From Costus lasius (taxonomy: Eukaryota > Streptophyta > Magnoliopsida > Zingiberales > Costaceae), in contig CM050448.1 of the NCBI GenBank assembly GCA_027563935.2, forward strand, positions 70,131,843 through 70,195,842: 64,000 bases of DNA, read 5' to 3'. This document shows positions 39,187 through 48,967 of this stretch, piece after piece. Below the pieces are notes generated by a model. It searched no databases and had not been told where the DNA came from. It saw nothing but the letters and a program-made list of their open reading frames with translations. Numbering within the stretch: position 1 is the stretch's first letter; every line of letters begins with the position of its first letter. Position numbers and translations under genes: made by a program.

Positions 39187-40877
39187 TGTTGTAGTATGCC
39201 CTTAAGGCTAATGTTTGAGGCCTTGGGATTGTAACAGTATCATGTAATAAACTCTTAAGTTTATAAAGGCATGGTTGTTATTCAGATTGTTACCTTGTCT
39301 GCTGTAATAAGTGTACTTCTGATTAATGTCTCAAAGCTGTTCAGCTAGGCTGACATGCAGTAATGTCCTTAGTCGAGATATCTTGGTGAACTTGAGACAG
39401 CCCTGATATGATTGAGACTAATATGAGTTCTAATCTTATAGGATGCTTCGAGCATGGAATAAGATGTAGACTCATGGGTACATTGGATGTACTGGACAGA
39501 CCCTACTAGGATATTCGGTTGCTTGTCACAATGTGAATAATCCTTGTATGCTACAAGTGGCACATGTCCTTTGACTTGAGATCACTTGTGTTTCTAAATG
39601 ATGAATGTCATTGTTTTGAGGTAGTTCAATATCATTTGAAATATAATGATTATAGACTATCTTGGATGATGATCAAGAGTCAGGTTAGGACACTAGTGAT
39701 AGATATAGGATTGCCGTCTCCTTGTTTAAGGAGTGTGATGTTCTAGGGCCCCCCCTATATGAGATGATTGAGAAAGTGTATGGCCATACCCAGATGACAG
39801 TGATCATCTGATCTAATCATGCTCATCGTATTGGAGTTACAGGCTTGACATGCTTGTCCAATAAGAACATCCAGTGGCAAAGGAAACATGTATGCCTTGT
39901 GAAGAAGATTCACACTTGTGCTGTGATTTGGGAGTAGTCTTGGAAGACTCTTTCCTTTATATCGGGAGATAGTGATGTGTTGCTAGATACCCCTCACTGA
40001 TCGTGATAACGTAAGTTGTCGTTACCGACATTTAAAGTAAACCCTTAGGGTCGCACAATTTGATGATATGGCTTGCTTAAGTCAGATCGTGTGGACTGAA
40101 TTGTTTTGATTCAGTTTAAAGGAGTTTGGACTCTGATTGTAAGTGAGATCTGGTCTGATCATGTTTGATTGATTAGGGCTTGAGATCGGTAAGCTTCGAT
40201 CGAGAGTAGTGATGCTAGATCAGTGAGATCAGAAGCATCAAGAGATCAACGGTTAGATCTTGAACCGTTTGGTTCAGAGAGAGATCTAGACCATGGCTTG
40301 GGTTGTTTTGGTTTGGTCTTTGAACCAAAAGCATTGGACCGAATTCCATTAAACCGGTTCACACATGTGTGAACGGATTGGTTCAAGATGGAAGCGTTAA
40401 AGGGCGGTTTGCTTTGAGTGGGCGAAAGCTTCATGACTTTCCATCTTGGGAAATCATGTAACGCCTCTTGAAGAAAACGCTTAAACGCATGTTGTGGCTT
40501 TTGCTTGGTGATCGATCCATCGGAGACGAAAATGAACAAGAGAAGCTTCATCGCCCTTGCCGAAAGTTGGTTTTTTTCTTCTCCTTCATACGACAAGAAC
40601 CTTGAAGCCTTGCTAGCACAAGGACGACAAGGAGTAGGCCAACATCCTCTTGTGTGTGGCACACTTTGGAGGAGAACCCTATCGTTCTCTTGCTTCCAAG
40701 TCGAGTCCAATCTTCATGGCAATGGTATGAATCTCATCCGATTTATACATCTCATAAGAGTTGATCATACGACATGCTATTTTGATCTTGAATCCCTATC
40801 TTCCGCTGCAAAAGAATCACACATGCGCCACCTTTAGGGATTTCCCCCTTGCGCTCCCCCTCGAAGGGGACCCAACA
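39187..40877 (+). repeat. Copia-2 5' LTR, 1691 bp
   Basis: Starts TGTTGTAGTATG and ends GGGGACCCAACA. Differences from the 3' LTR seen by eye include T/C in GATAGATA[T/C]AGG, T/C in GGGAGA[T/C]AGTG, T/G in AAAG[T/G]AAACC, A/G in ATT[A/G]AACCGG, T/C in CGAAAA[T/C]GAAC and C/A in GATTTCCC[C/A]CTTG. AATAAA (39246-39251) and TATAAAGG (39262-39269) occur early in the LTR, but I cannot assign the promoter. ORFs inside (for example 40246-40710 minus) are not supported. Confidence 0.95.
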
Positions 40878-40879
40878 AT

Positions 40880-40891
40880 TGGTAGCAGAGC
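40880..40891 (+). other. Copia-2 primer-binding site (tRNA-Met, one mismatch)
   Basis: TGGTAGCAGAGC lies 2 nt after the LTR. It differs at one position from the TGGTATCAGAGC of Copia-1, the canonical plant initiator tRNA-Met complement. Confidence 0.85.
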
Positions 40892-40974
40892 GTAATATGC
40901 ATGTTGTTATGATTGCTTAAGCTTTTGTGATCCTTGTTTGCAATGATATGCTTAGATCTAACCGACATGCGAGA

Positions 40975-41132
40975 GTTACATGTTAAGTTTGCATATCCGA
41001 AACTTGATGTATGTCTCCTTGGCGCATGCTTAAGTTTCCATGCAAGTTTTCTTGTTACATGTTAAGTTTGCATATCCGAAACTTGATGTATGTCTCCTTG
41101 GCGCATGCTTAAGTTTCCATGCAAGTTTTCTT
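40975..41132 (+). repeat. 79-bp tandem duplication in Copia-2 leader
   Basis: 40975-41053 and 41054-41132 are identical as read. Each begins GTTACATGTTAAGTTTGC and ends TGCAAGTTTTCTT. Confidence 0.9.
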
Positions 41133-41540
41133 GTTGCGCATGTGTTGGCGCTTGTGTAGTTTTTCTTACAAAACAAAAGGAACTTGCGCGCCTATCTAGA
41201 TCTAAGGCCCTACTATAAACCCTTAGATGGGTTGATGGGGTTGAAGTCACCTCTAGGTTAGATCCAATAGTCTGATCAGACCATCTGACAGCCTAGATGG
41301 GTTGACCAGATAGCACCTGTGCGCAAGCACGAGGTGGCTATAGGTCGACTGCATCCAGGGCGTGTAGCGAGGTCTGGTTGAGACGACTACTGAACACACA
41401 TGAGTTAGGCCCGGGGTCACACCCGCTTGCCGAAACTCATGAGGGTGGTTCAGCCCTTTGCGCATGCATGGTTGACCATTAGGTCAACTCAAGTCAGTTA
41501 GGACTTGGTGCATGCAAGGGCAGTGGATCTGACTAGATGG

Positions 41541-41545
41541 ATGAG
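41541..41545 (-). other. Gypsy target-site duplication (ATGAG), left
   Basis: ATGAG abuts the left LTR and is repeated at 51591-51595 after the right LTR. The interrupted sequence is the Copia-2 leader (GATGG-ATGAG-TGGATCC). Confidence 0.95.
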
Positions 41546-42517
41546 TGTAACGCCCCTCGATACTTAACCCCGAATTTCACGCGGAAATCATACGAGGAAC
41601 GTCACGAGAAGATTAAACTAAAAAAAAATAAAACTGAAGCCAAGATCATACTACGAACAAAGCTAGGGAATAAAAGATCTGAAAAAACTTATACAAAAAT
41701 CCGGCAGCATGTATACGTACATACTAGGTTCGGGAAAATTCCCATACAGGCACATGCTTTACTGATTCATAACAACAAGTAATTTCAACTTATCAAATAC
41801 TGAACATAATCGAATCAGATCACAACTCCGTACTATACTTATACGGAGACAAAATCACACATCACAGAACAGACTGAACATAAAATCCTATCAAAATGCT
41901 GACAAGATACCACAACCGAAATCTTGTAACAAAATGGGCCTAAGCCCTCACATGTAACCAAAATACAGCATTCATCATCCAAAACAGAATACTACTAATA
42001 CAGGCACGCAGGCCCCAGATAACAAAATCAAGATACAAGTATTCAAATACCAAAATTGTTTACAAGGTCCATATCACAAAACCCAAAGCTTCATCAAGCT
42101 ACTCAGTATATCTCAAAGGTGCATAACGCCGTATCAATCACTGTCTCTCACCTGTAGATTTTAGAGGGGGTGAGCTAACAGCTCCGCAAGTGAGAACCTT
42201 ATGAAGCCCCTCCATTAATACATTCAAAAATAGCATGCAAGGTTTTTCAAAACATTTACCAAATGCGATTATCAAATATCAAATCAAATACAGATAAGAA
42301 TACAAACTTACAAAATAATCCACATGGCGAAATCCAATCATAATACAACAAAACCAAAATAGAGACTTACACATCATATGGCAAAACAGAACACATACGT
42401 AGATGCACATCCCATCCTAACATATCCAAATCCAGAACAGAACGAAATGACCACAAAGGTCCGACCCTTCCCTCGTCAGGGCTTGGAGACTGCATGCATG
42501 CCAAACAGTAGGGGAGA

Positions 42518-42794
42518 AATCAGGAGGTGGCCCCCGTCTAGCTAAGACGTGGCACGCTGATCTCCATCTACCCACTCAGACAATGTGGTAAATCAAGAGG
42601 TGGCCCCCGCCAAGTCACGGCGTGGCACTTTGTTTCCCCACATTGGTCACACAGCAGTCAGAGAGTTCAAGAGGTGGCCCTCGCTTACCAGTAGCGTGGC
42701 ACTTTGTCTCTCTTATGCTAAACTAATCACATCTGTGAAGGAAGATCAAGTGGTGGCCCCCGCCTGACCAAGGCGTGGCACTTTGCCCCACTTC
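42518..42794 (-). repeat. Four tandem hairpin units in Gypsy 3' LTR
   Basis: Four units spaced 73, 74 and 79 bp share the frame GGTGGCCC...stem-loop...GTGGCAC. Stems: CGTCT/AGACG (42535-42539 with 42545-42549), CGCC/GGCG (42608-42611 with 42619-42622), CGCT/AGCG (42682-42685 with 42693-42696), CGCCT/AGGCG (42761-42765 with 42771-42775). Stem bases differ between units but stay paired. An identical set lies in the other LTR at 49940-50216. Confidence 0.8.
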
Positions 42795-43724
42795 ACAGTA
42801 TCTCCAGGGTCACACATAATGGACATGACTTACACCACACACATATAGCAAAAGACTAATACCCGGATATCTAACTTATCGAACTCACCACTCGCAATTA
42901 ATTACACAGCATAAATGTTTTAGACAGGGTAGTCCTTAAGTTTCATGCAATCAGGTTAGGAAGATACCATGCTAAGTTCTCAACAAATGTTCCCATGCAG
43001 GTATAATGTGTTAATCCTAGATTTCATGCAATTAGATTGTAACATCTACATTCTAAGTTATCAAACAGAATTTCCACTCAAGCAGATTAATTACAAGCAT
43101 TGCACACATTACCATCACTTAATTTCAAGAGAACGATTACACATATCACTATGCATAGGAAATTCCTAAAATTAGGCAAAAATCACATTTAAGTACCATA
43201 TAAACTCAATTACATGAATAACAGCTTTGCCCCAAAAGTTAACTGAACATTGACCAAAATACCCCTAGGGTAAATTTCGGCCAGCATGAATTAAGGCTCC
43301 AAAAATAGTATAAAATTCATAATAAATTCCCTTATACTTCTAATTTCATGAATCCTAAGTTTTCCCCAAAAGTTAGCATGAAATTTCATCAATTTAGGGC
43401 ATGGGCGCATGTCATACTCTAGGGTTTTTCATGAATACATTATACAATCAAATTGAAGATCAAGATCATGATAACTCATCCTCCTAAGACATCTAATCAA
43501 GTAAAGAACGAAAAACCCTATGATTAGAGCCCCTAAATCTGATTTTTGAAACTTCAAATAGGCATTCACGGTTTCATGGTAAGGGGAAATTAAACCTACT
43601 CGTTTTTCCATCACAAAGCAAGAAAAAAACATGGTATATACTCGGAATACAGGTAACATAAGACTTCCACTCGCCTTGGGAATGATTTGCAAGCAAACCG
43701 TGAGCAAGAGAGTCGTCGGAAGCC

Positions 43725-43870
43725 TCCACACGCCGCCGCCGTCCACCACACCGGAAGGCCAAGCGCCGCCGCCGGAAAACTCGCCGGAAGAGGAGCTGGA
43801 CGAAGGGGAAGGCGCGGCTGCAGTCGTCCACGAGAGGGGGAGGAAGAAACGCAAGGGCGGCTAGGGTTGG
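43725..43870 (-). other. GC-rich island in Gypsy 3' LTR
   Basis: A stretch rich in CCG/CGG repeats in an otherwise AT-rich LTR. On the minus strand it opens with AACCCTAGCCGCC, a style common in plant 5' untranslated regions. It could mark the transcript start/R region or captured host sequence. No coding function is supported. Confidence 0.4.
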
Positions 43871-44168
43871 GCTGAATTTCGAAAGCACTTAAGTGAGATC
43901 TTGTTTTAATCTGCATACTCACATAATAAGTAGGCGCCCACATACATAACACAAAGACTGGGCTGGAACTCTGGTAGTCAGGACAACATACACAGGAAAG
44001 GTCTCAAGTTCAAGACTCCTCCACAGCAACTTATTTTTTTGCCCTACAGGAGAATAATTTTCCCCTTAGCCAAAAATCCCACCAACAAGGTTAATAAATG
44101 CCTGATTATAGATAGTCAAAATGAGTCACATACCGAGGTTTAATACATCAAAATTCTCGGGTCTTACA

Positions 44169-44181
44169 TCCTCTTCTCCTT
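44169..44181 (-). other. Gypsy polypurine tract
   Basis: The minus strand reads AAGGAGAAGAGGA directly before the 3' LTR, the expected plus-strand primer site. Confidence 0.85.
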
Positions 44182-44197
44182 AAAAGGCTTTAGTCCT

Positions 44198-47100
44198 CTA
44201 AAGCAAATCGGGAGCAGGTTCAAACAAATGTGGGTAATCCTTTCTCATATCGGTTTCCAACTCCCAAGTAGCTTCTTCCACGGACTGATTTCCCCAAATA
44301 ACTTTCACTAGAGGTATCACCTTGCTTCGAAGGACTCTCTCTTTTCTATCCACAATCTTAAGTGGCCTTTCAACATAAGTCAGATTTCCATCAATTTGCA
44401 AAGGTGTTGAATCCAAGATATGTGACGGGTCATGACAATACTTCCTAAGCACGGATACGTGAAACACACTGTGCAGATGCTCCAAGGATGGCGGTAAGGC
44501 TAATCGGTAAGCAACAGGTCCAACCCTCTCGATGATATCAAACGGACCCACATATCTAGGGCTTAATTTCCCTTTCTTTCCGAATCGCATCACACCTTTT
44601 GTCGGAGAAACCTTAACAAATACATGTTCTCCCACCATGAATTCCAGAGGTCTCCTTCTCACATCAGCGTAGCTTTTCTGCCTATCCTGTGCAGCCTTTA
44701 GCTTTTCTTGAATAATCTTTACCTTATCTGTGGCTTCCTGCACAGCATCAGACTGGAGCAAGGTCCTATCACCTACCTCCTCCCAACTCAAGGGAGTTCT
44801 GCATCTTCTTCCGTACAATGCCTCGTACGGGGCCATCTGGATACTAGAGTGGTAACTATTGTTGTAGGTAAACTCAATCAGGGCTAAGTCTCTATCCCAC
44901 TCACCATGCCAATCAATGATGTAAGATCTCAGCAAGTCCTCCAATGTCTGTATGGTCCTCTCAGTCTGCCCATCAGACTGCGGGTGATATGCAGTGCTAA
45001 AACTGAGCTTGGTGCCCAAATCTTCCTGAAGCTTCTTCCAAAACCGAGATAAGAACCTGGAATCGCGGTCAGATACAATATCCACCGGAACACCATGCAA
45101 TCTCACAATCTCGTCAATGTACAACCTGGCAAGCCTCTCCAAAGGATAAGTCATCTTGATAGGCAAAAAGTGGGCGGACTTAGTAAGTCTGTCCACGATA
45201 ACCCAAATAGCATCGTGCCCTTTTCTGGTCCGAGGTAATCCACAGACAAAGTCCATGCTGATATTTTCCCATTTCCACAGAGGAATCTGAAGTGATTGGA
45301 GGGATCCACCTGGTCTCTGATGCTCGGCTTTAACCGTCTGGCATGTCAAACATCTAGCCACATACTGCGCCACATCATTCTTCATCCCTTGCCACCAGAA
45401 ACTTTTCTTCAGGTCCTGATACATTCTGGTACTACCAGGGTGAATAGAATACTTAGAACTGTGGCCTTCAGCTAAAATCTCCTGTCTCAACTTAGGGTCC
45501 TCAGGGACACAGACCCTTCCATGGAACCTAAGCAAACCATCTGTGGATAGGTTGAAATCCTCAATCAATCCCATCTCCAGTTTTTCTTTCCATTTCAAAA
45601 TTTCAGGATCAACCAACTGTGCTTTGCTCAACTTTTGCAAAATATCAGACTCAACTCTAAGTGCAGCAACAAAACACTTATTACCACGAGGTGTCACATC
45701 CAATCGAAGTCTACTGAACTCATCAAGCAAGCGCCACTCCTGCACAAGAAGTGCAGCCATAGAGGTCACAGGCCGCCTGCTCAATGCGTCTGCAACCACA
45801 TTTGCCTTACCCTCCTGATAGTGAATAGTAAAATCATAATCTTTGATCAGTTCCATCCACCGCCGCTGCCGCATGTTGAGTTCTTTCTGGGTAAATATGT
45901 ATTTGAGGCTCTGATGGTCGGTGTACAAATCAAAAGTCTGACCCAGCAGATAATGACGCCAAATCTTCAATGCAAACACCACTGCAGCCAACTCCAAGTC
46001 ATGGGTAGGGTAGTTGGACTCGTATTCCTTTAACTGCCTGGAAGCATAGGCAACCACCTTACCATGCTGCATGAGTACACAGCCCAAACCTTTGCCAGAG
46101 GCGTCCGTGTACACAGTGAAACCTTCGCCGCCACTAGGTATAGTGAGAATCGGTGCACTAGTCAAACGCTTCTTCAGCTCGAGGAAACTTTCCTCGCACT
46201 TGACATCCCAGATAAAATCAGCATTCTTCCTGGTCAACTTTGTTAAAGGGCCCGCCAGCTTGGAAAACCCTTCAACAAATCTGCGGTAGTAACCTGCTAA
46301 GCCCAAGAAACTTCGAATCTCAAATGTATTTGTTGGTCTTCCCCAGCTAATAATAGCCTCTACCTTAGCTGGATCCACAGACACACCCTGTCCAGATATC
46401 ACATGTCCCAAAAAGTTAATCTTCTCCAACCAGAACTCGCATTTACTGGCCTTGGCATACAACCTTTTACTTCTCAGAACTTCCATCACCCTGCGTAAGT
46501 CCTGTGCGTGATCTTGAGCACTCCGCGAGTAAACCAAAATGTCATCGATAAATACAACCACGCATTTATCCAGGAGATGGTGAAACATCCTATTCATAAG
46601 ATCCATAAAGACAGCAGGGGCATTCGTTAGTCCAAAAGGCATAACTAAAAATTCATAATGCCCATACCTTATCCTGAATGCTGTCTTAACTACATCCTCC
46701 TCTCTGACCTTCAGCTGATAATACCCAGACCTTAAGTCAATCTTGGAGAAGACAGTAGCGCCCTGTAACTGGTCGAAGAGATCATCAATACGGGGCAGAG
46801 GGTACTTGTTCTTAATTGTTACCTGGTTCAGCTGACGGTAATCGATGCACATTCTCAGTGATCCGTCCTTCTTCTTTACAAACAACACAGGCGCTCCCCA
46901 AGGAGACGCGCTAGGCCTGATGTACCCTTTTTCTAGCAATTCTTCCAGCTGTTTCTTCAACTCAGCCAATTCAGAGGTGGCCATGCGGTACGGGGCTTTA
47001 GAGATTGGGGCAGTGCCAGGTATCAAGTCAATACTGAATTCCACTTCCCGGTCAGGTGGTAAACCAGATAACTCATCAGAAAATACATCTGAGAATTCAT

Positions 47101-48160
47101 TCACCACAGGTATATAAGCCAAATCAGATACAGGTTCATCCTGAACCTTTACATGTGCCAAGTAGCCTTTACAGCCGCCAGCCAATAACCTTTGAGCATG
47201 TAGGAAAGAGATCACATGTAACCCCTGATCTGCAATCAAACCTTTGATATGCAATTGATGACCATCACTCAAATTCAGAGTCACCAACTTTTCAAAACAA
47301 TCTAGGGTGGCATGGTAAGAGGACAACCAGTCCATCCCTAATATCACATCATAGTCAAGCATGTCAAGCAATATCAAATCAACAAACAAGTCATATTCTT
47401 CTATCCTAAGCATGCAATCAGGATAAAGCACATCTGTTACCAGGGAATCACCCATAGGGGTGCAGACAGATATAGCACAATCAAGAGTCTCAGGTGCCAC
47501 AGGCAAATAACGAACAAAATGAACTGATACGAAAGAGAGATTGGCACCAGGATCAAATAAAACACGTGCTAACTGATCGAAAACAAAAAGAGTACCTTCC
47601 ACAACTGACTTGGAAGCCCTGGCGTCCTTCTCAGCAATAGCATATACTCGAGTCTGCACTGTGGGCTTATCAGTACCCTGAGATGAAGACTTCAGCTGTG
47701 GGCAGTCTTTGATACGGTGTCCGGCCTTACCACACCTGAAACAAGCCCCTGACTTCTTATAGCAGTCCTTGATCTCGTGACCACTGCTTCCACAATGATA
47801 GCACTTTCTGCCTTCCACGGTATCACCTCGGGCAGATTTAAAATTCTTCTGATAGGGATGATGCCTACCTTTCTTATCCTTGTGCTTATATTGTTTCTTT
47901 TCATGACTCTGGGGAACTGGAGCAGCAGTCTCCACAACAGGGGTTGGGGCAATCACCACTGCCTGCTCAGAAATTGACCTCTCCACTGTGAGAGCCCTCT
48001 CTAAAACCTCAGCATAGGTCTTTAGATGCAGTGCCACAATCCGATCTCTGATATCTTTTCTCAAACCCCTCTGAAACTTCCTGGCCCTTAGTTCCTCAGT
48101 GCTGACCAAATGGGGAGCATACTTGGACAACTGGGTGAACATAATATCATATTGAGCCAC
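44198..48160 (-). CDS. Gypsy polyprotein body: Gag C-terminus, protease, RT, RNase H, integrase, chromodomain-like end
   Basis: Open stretch of 1320 codons in the same frame as the gag ORF upstream, from which it is separated by one TAG at 48173-48175. The annotated first codon is GTG at 48160, so it is not an independent gene; the open frame reaches back to the TAG. Two CCHC knuckles (residues 120-133 and 140-153); protease motif F-D-P-G-A at 202-206, a known plant variant of D-S/T-G; RT about 415-580 with FIDD 537-540; RNase H about 680-795 (TDAS at 685); integrase HHCC with C937 and C940; catalytic D970, D1031, E1067 with the 35-residue D-E gap; C-terminal 90 residues with the VKVIWGN...EEATWE motif of chromoviral chromodomain-like tails. 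Apart from the TAG, pol looks complete. Confidence 0.93.
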   Translation of the reverse strand: MAQYDIMFTQLSKYAPHLVSTEELRARKFQRGLRKDIRDRIVALHLKTYAEVLERALTVERSISEQAVVIAPTPVVETAAPVPQSHEKKQYKHKDKKGRHHPYQKNFKSARGDTVEGRKCYHCGSSGHEIKDCYKKSGACFRCGKAGHRIKDCPQLKSSSQGTDKPTVQTRVYAIAEKDARASKSVVEGTLFVFDQLARVLFDPGANLSFVSVHFVRYLPVAPETLDCAISVCTPMGDSLVTDVLYPDCMLRIEEYDLFVDLILLDMLDYDVILGMDWLSSYHATLDCFEKLVTLNLSDGHQLHIKGLIADQGLHVISFLHAQRLLAGGCKGYLAHVKVQDEPVSDLAYIPVVNEFSDVFSDELSGLPPDREVEFSIDLIPGTAPISKAPYRMATSELAELKKQLEELLEKGYIRPSASPWGAPVLFVKKKDGSLRMCIDYRQLNQVTIKNKYPLPRIDDLFDQLQGATVFSKIDLRSGYYQLKVREEDVVKTAFRIRYGHYEFLVMPFGLTNAPAVFMDLMNRMFHHLLDKCVVVFIDDILVYSRSAQDHAQDLRRVMEVLRSKRLYAKASKCEFWLEKINFLGHVISGQGVSVDPAKVEAIISWGRPTNTFEIRSFLGLAGYYRRFVEGFSKLAGPLTKLTRKNADFIWDVKCEESFLELKKRLTSAPILTIPSGGEGFTVYTDASGKGLGCVLMQHGKVVAYASRQLKEYESNYPTHDLELAAVVFALKIWRHYLLGQTFDLYTDHQSLKYIFTQKELNMRQRRWMELIKDYDFTIHYQEGKANVVADALSRRPVTSMAALLVQEWRLLDEFSRLRLDVTPRGNKCFVAALRVESDILQKLSKAQLVDPEILKWKEKLEMGLIEDFNLSTDGLLRFHGRVCVPEDPKLRQEILAEGHSSKYSIHPGSTRMYQDLKKSFWWQGMKNDVAQYVARCLTCQTVKAEHQRPGGSLQSLQIPLWKWENISMDFVCGLPRTRKGHDAIWVIVDRLTKSAHFLPIKMTYPLERLARLYIDEIVRLHGVPVDIVSDRDSRFLSRFWKKLQEDLGTKLSFSTAYHPQSDGQTERTIQTLEDLLRSYIIDWHGEWDRDLALIEFTYNNSYHSSIQMAPYEALYGRRCRTPLSWEEVGDRTLLQSDAVQEATDKVKIIQEKLKAAQDRQKSYADVRRRPLEFMVGEHVFVKVSPTKGVMRFGKKGKLSPRYVGPFDIIERVGPVAYRLALPPSLEHLHSVFHVSVLRKYCHDPSHILDSTPLQIDGNLTYVERPLKIVDRKERVLRSKVIPLVKVIWGNQSVEEATWELETDMRKDYPHLFEPAPDLL

Positions 48161-48172
48161 AGAAAGGTCACC

Positions 48173-48811
48173 CTACACCAGGTGGATAAACTCCACCTCC
48201 TTCTCTTCATTCATGCTAGGTGGAAAGTACTTGTCATTAAATTTTCTCATGAAGTAAACCCAGTCTACAGTATCCCCTTTTTCAGTTGCTAGCCTCTTAA
48301 CTCCTTTCCACCACATCTCAGCATTCCCCTTCAGCATATATACTGACAGGCACAGTTTATCCTCTTCGCTACATCGCATCACCGCAAAAATCTTATCTAA
48401 GTCAGCAAGCCAGTCCTCAGCTGCTCTAGGCCCTGGGCTCCCATAAAAAGCTGGAGGGTTCATACGCTGAAATTCCTTCACCAGTTGAGCATACCTCTTA
48501 TGCACATTCTCCTGAGAACTCCCCACATTCTCCTTCTCAGCCGGCTGTGACTGGGAATGAGACTGTGACTGCATCTGCTGCTGCATCTGCTGGTGAAATT
48601 CTTGTTGCTGATCGCGGTTCTGCTGCAGGAGTTGCTGCTGAAACTCCTGATGCTGCTCACGCTGTTCCCTCATCATCTGTTGCTGTTCTTGCATAGCCTG
48701 AGCCTGCTGCTGAATGAGGGCACCCTGTTGTTGAATCATACTACTCATAGACTCTAAAGCCCTCATAAAGCCAGCCATCTGATTATCAGCATTACCCTTG
48801 GGTCGTACCAT
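48173..48811 (-). pseudogene. Gypsy Gag N-terminal part, cut by in-frame TAG
   Basis: 212 codons from an ATG at 48811. Residues about 25-95 are extremely Gln-rich. From about 120 to the end is the retrotransposon Gag domain (AEDWLADLDKIF, KGNAEMWWKGV). Translation stops at TAG 48173-48175 in the middle of the Gag domain, and the same frame continues with the rest of Gag and pol. A stop here removes the zinc knuckles, so it looks like a nonsense mutation rather than a gag/pol read-through signal. Only the point change is seen; no frameshift is needed. Confidence 0.85.
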
Positions 48812-48952
48812 TCTTACCTAGCAAAAACACCTTGCAAGTCAAGACAAACAATAATTTCCTTATCTTACTAACAACCAATTCCTTACTTGGTTTATTTCTA
48901 TGCAATACACAAACAATGTTTTACTACCCAGATCTAATATTCGCTAGAAACT
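48812..48952 (-). other. Short leader of Gypsy element
   Basis: About 140 bp of AT-rich untranslated sequence between the primer-binding site and the gag ATG. Nothing else is seen. Confidence 0.7.
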
Positions 48953-48965
48953 CCCTCTGATACCA
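48953..48965 (-). other. Gypsy primer-binding site (tRNA-Met)
   Basis: The minus strand reads TGGTATCAGAGGG, 2 nt from the 5' LTR end. It matches the initiator tRNA-Met complement over its first 11 bases. Confidence 0.9.
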
Positions 48966-48967
48966 TA

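Larger units (their letters stand above)
40892..41545 (+). other. Copia-2 leader, first part
   Basis: Untranslated leader up to the Gypsy insertion point. It contains the 79-bp tandem duplication 40975-41132. It aligns antisense with 5340-5640 of Copia-1 in its second half. No gene is supported. Confidence 0.8.
41546..44168 (-). repeat. Gypsy 3' LTR, 2623 bp
   Basis: Begins TGTAACGCCCCTCG and ends GGGTCTTACA on the plus strand. Differences from the 5' LTR seen: T/C in GATTTT[T/C]GAAAC, T/C in GGAA[T/C]GATTTGC and C/A in GCCGC[C/A]GCCGG. It contains a four-unit hairpin repeat (42518-42794) and a GC-rich island (about 43725-43870). ORFs such as 43429-43854 minus are not supported as genes. Confidence 0.96.

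Noticed and set aside
39246..39269. AATAAA and TATAAAGG near the start of the Copia LTR as polyadenylation signal and promoter
   Set aside because: They lie only 60-80 bp into a 1.7-kb LTR and such strings are common in AT-rich DNA. The promoter cannot be assigned without transcript data.
39564..39746. 60-codon ATG ORF in the sense strand of Copia LTRs (also 7138-7320 and 57069-57251)
   Set aside because: No recognisable domain, and not open in all copies. Too short to support as a gene.
40246..40837. Overlapping 154- and 110-codon ORFs in the Copia-2 LTR (repeated near 57751-58342)
   Set aside because: They overlap on opposite strands inside an LTR and resemble no known family. They are not open in the other LTR copies.
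42518..42794. Spaced hairpin repeats considered as CRISPR-like
   Set aside because: Four diverged units inside a plant LTR, duplicated with the LTR. No constant repeat, no cas genes, eukaryotic context.
43429..43952. Several overlapping Arg/Pro/Ser-rich ORFs in the Gypsy LTRs
   Set aside because: They come from the GC-rich island read in different frames. Nothing favours one frame.
44198..48160. Protease F-D-P-G in the Gypsy polyprotein considered as an inactivating change
   Set aside because: From family knowledge, D-P-G is a recurrent variant in plant Gypsy polyproteins, so it is not evidence of damage.
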